From WRGA01 sp031553395 (GTDB taxonomy: Bacteria > Bacteroidota > Bacteroidia > Bacteroidales > WRGA01): a stretch of 64,000 nt of DNA. Position 1 is the first letter of the stretch. Every line of letters begins with the position of its first letter. Of the stretch, positions 62,622 through 64,000 are shown piece after piece. The DNA lies in NCBI GenBank assembly GCA_031553395.1, contig JAVBLR010000024.1, forward strand, positions 1 through 64,000, read 5' to 3'. The notes below the pieces were generated by a model. The model saw only the letters and a program-made list of their open reading frames with translations, ran no database searches and was not told the DNA's origin. The position numbers were made by a program, and so were the translations under genes.

Positions 62622-64000
62622 ATGAAACGACTATTGCTGTTTTTTAGCTTTGTTATTTTGATGTTAAATTTGTTTTCACAAAATAAAGGGGAAACGATAG
62701 ATAGTCTGTATTATCAATTTAATAAACAGTTAAAGGTTTTCCCGCAGGAAAAAATCTATCTGCATACAGATAAATCGTATTATCTGAACGGCGAAAAAGT
62801 TTGGTTTCGGATTTATATGATAGATGCCGCATCACATATTCCTGTTTCCATTAGCCGTTATGCGTATGTCGAATTGATAAATCCGATAGATTCGGTAGCG
62901 ATTCGTCTAAAAATTCGTCCGGAAAAGGATATTTTCTCCGGATGTATTTCTTTGCCGGAAGATCTTCCCGAAGGAATTTATACGATTCGGTCATATACTC
63001 ATTTTATGCGGAGTATAGATGATTGTTACTTTTTTACGAAAAGTATTAAGATAGGAGATCCGGGAACTGCCGATATTTTAACGGAAACTGACTTCCGATT
63101 CGATGAAAAAGGAAATGTCCTGACTCAATTAAAATTCAAGGATATAAAGAATGATACATATTTAAAAGCCGATAAAATTAACATCCGATTAAATAGTAAT
63201 CGTTTTTCATCACCTAAGATTGATACGAATTATTCATATAATTTAAAACTAAATCTTTCGCCATCTGAAAAGAAGCGGATGATGTTTGTTGAATTTACAA
63301 ATGATAAGGTAAAATACAGGCAATATATAACTATTCCTTCTCCCGATTCTTGCTTTGATGTGGGCTTTTTCCCCGAAGGTGGCTATTTATTGGAAAATCG
63401 TTTTTGTAATGTAGCCTTCAAAGCACTGAATGCAGGCGGACTTTCGGAGGATATTCAGGTAGAAGTTTTTGATAATCAAAACAAATCCGTAACGAAAACA
63501 AATTCGCTGTATAAAGGAATGGGTGCATTGGGTTTTATGCCGGAAACAAGTAAATCTTATTATGCCGTTTGTACGAATGGAAGGGGTATTTCAAAACGGT
63601 TTGAACTTCCGGCTGTCAGAACAGATGTATGCGTACTTCGAACGGCTTTGTCGAGAGATAATTTGAATGTAATGGTGCAAACTCCCTCTGATTATCAGGA
63701 TGATCTTTATTTGTTGGTCCATTCGAGAGGAATACTTCATTATGCGGAAAAATTTGATTTAATAAAAGATCATTTATCGTTGAAAGTGAATAATATTCCA
63801 TCCGGAGTGTTGCACTTGCTTTTGGTGAATGAGCAAATGCAATGTTTAAGCGAACGGTTGGTTTTTGTCTGGAATAACGATCAAGCTGAGACTTTATTGA
63901 CTACAGATAAAAAAGAATATCCGAAACGGTCGCTTGTGAAAAATACGATCCAAATTTCAGGAATGGAAGAACAGCGTTTAGAAGGAACATTTTCTGTTTC
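62622..64000 (+). CDS. MG2-like large exported protein, N-terminal part
   Basis: Open frame from ATG at 62622 to the window edge, 459 codons and incomplete. Signal peptide MKRLLLFFSFVILMLNLFSQ. Then QEKIYLHTDKSYYLNGEKVWFRIYM, the MG2 (macroglobulin-type) beta domain found in Bacteroidota proteins that end in a TonB-receptor plug or alpha-2-macroglobulin-like fold, repeated beta domains (FFPEGGYLLENRFCNVAFKAL). Likely outer-membrane or periplasmic. Function unknown. Confidence 0.8.
   Translation, partial: MKRLLLFFSFVILMLNLFSQNKGETIDSLYYQFNKQLKVFPQEKIYLHTDKSYYLNGEKVWFRIYMIDAASHIPVSISRYAYVELINPIDSVAIRLKIRPEKDIFSGCISLPEDLPEGIYTIRSYTHFMRSIDDCYFFTKSIKIGDPGTADILTETDFRFDEKGNVLTQLKFKDIKNDTYLKADKINIRLNSNRFSSPKIDTNYSYNLKLNLSPSEKKRMMFVEFTNDKVKYRQYITIPSPDSCFDVGFFPEGGYLLENRFCNVAFKALNAGGLSEDIQVEVFDNQNKSVTKTNSLYKGMGALGFMPETSKSYYAVCTNGRGISKRFELPAVRTDVCVLRTALSRDNLNVMVQTPSDYQDDLYLLVHSRGILHYAEKFDLIKDHLSLKVNNIPSGVLHLLLVNEQMQCLSERLVFVWNNDQAETLLTTDKKEYPKRSLVKNTIQISGMEEQRLEGTFSV

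Overview
The window is a low-GC chromosomal segment from a member of the phylum Bacteroidota, most likely order Bacteroidales (Dysgonomonas/Paludibacter/Porphyromonas-like). The evidence is a complete-looking set of core type IX secretion system (T9SS) genes (porP-K-L-M-N, two porU copies, porV), a SusC/SusD pair, T9SS C-terminal sorting domains on secreted proteins, and recurrent TAnnTTTG -7 promoter boxes. No species assignment is possible by eye.

Layout. 1-704: frameshifted IS630-type transposase running off the left edge. 924-6261 (minus): two T9SS cargo proteins and a lipoprotein, divergent from a propeller-type sensor kinase and LytTR response regulator (6472-10149). 10282-17041: accessory block of small stand-alone genes (methyltransferase, VOC proteins, YafY/WYL and AraC regulators, GyrI-like, YdeI/OmdA-like, GNAT) with several broken genes. 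17095-19873: tRNA-Lys, a DUF3109 protein, gpmI, tRNA-Leu. 20041-24641 (minus): susC-susD pair. 25254-31670: T9SS core operon porP-porK-porL-porM-porN. 31874-36568: M20 deacetylase (ArgE-like), an SDR-like protein, a PL9-type T9SS cargo, a zinc metallopeptidase. 36648-39449 (minus): His-rich TonB receptor plus a Cys/His-rich small protein, probably metal related. 39757-40371: FAH-family enzyme. 40431-49324: two tandem porU genes, porV, ispF. 49542-51334: lipoprotein and outer-membrane barrel. 51395-62536: GH35, GH2, GH106 and GH42 exported glycosidases suited to galactose/rhamnose-containing plant polysaccharide. 62622-end: start of a large MG2-like exported protein.

How the parts fit. PorK/L/M/N form the T9SS ring, motor and periplasmic core; PorU and PorV form the cell-surface sorting and attachment machinery; the cargo genes at 924, 3645 and 34007 carry the sorting domains it recognises. 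The glycosidases and PL9 protein would degrade pectic side chains.

Most unusual observation. Two unrelated genes, gpmI (minus, start 19622) and the GH2 enzyme (plus, start 54264), are each preceded by nearly the same leader: a 24-codon upstream ORF whose peptides share MKTSMK, KAM and FYASFHTT, ending 16-17 nt before the main ATG. In both, a CATACG inside the leader ORF is the exact complement of the CGTATG that contains the main start codon, so the leader could sequester it. This has the form of a translational-attenuation device and I do not recognise it as a described system. A second curiosity is a set of low-complexity inverted repeats, each different in wording, sitting at many gene junctions.
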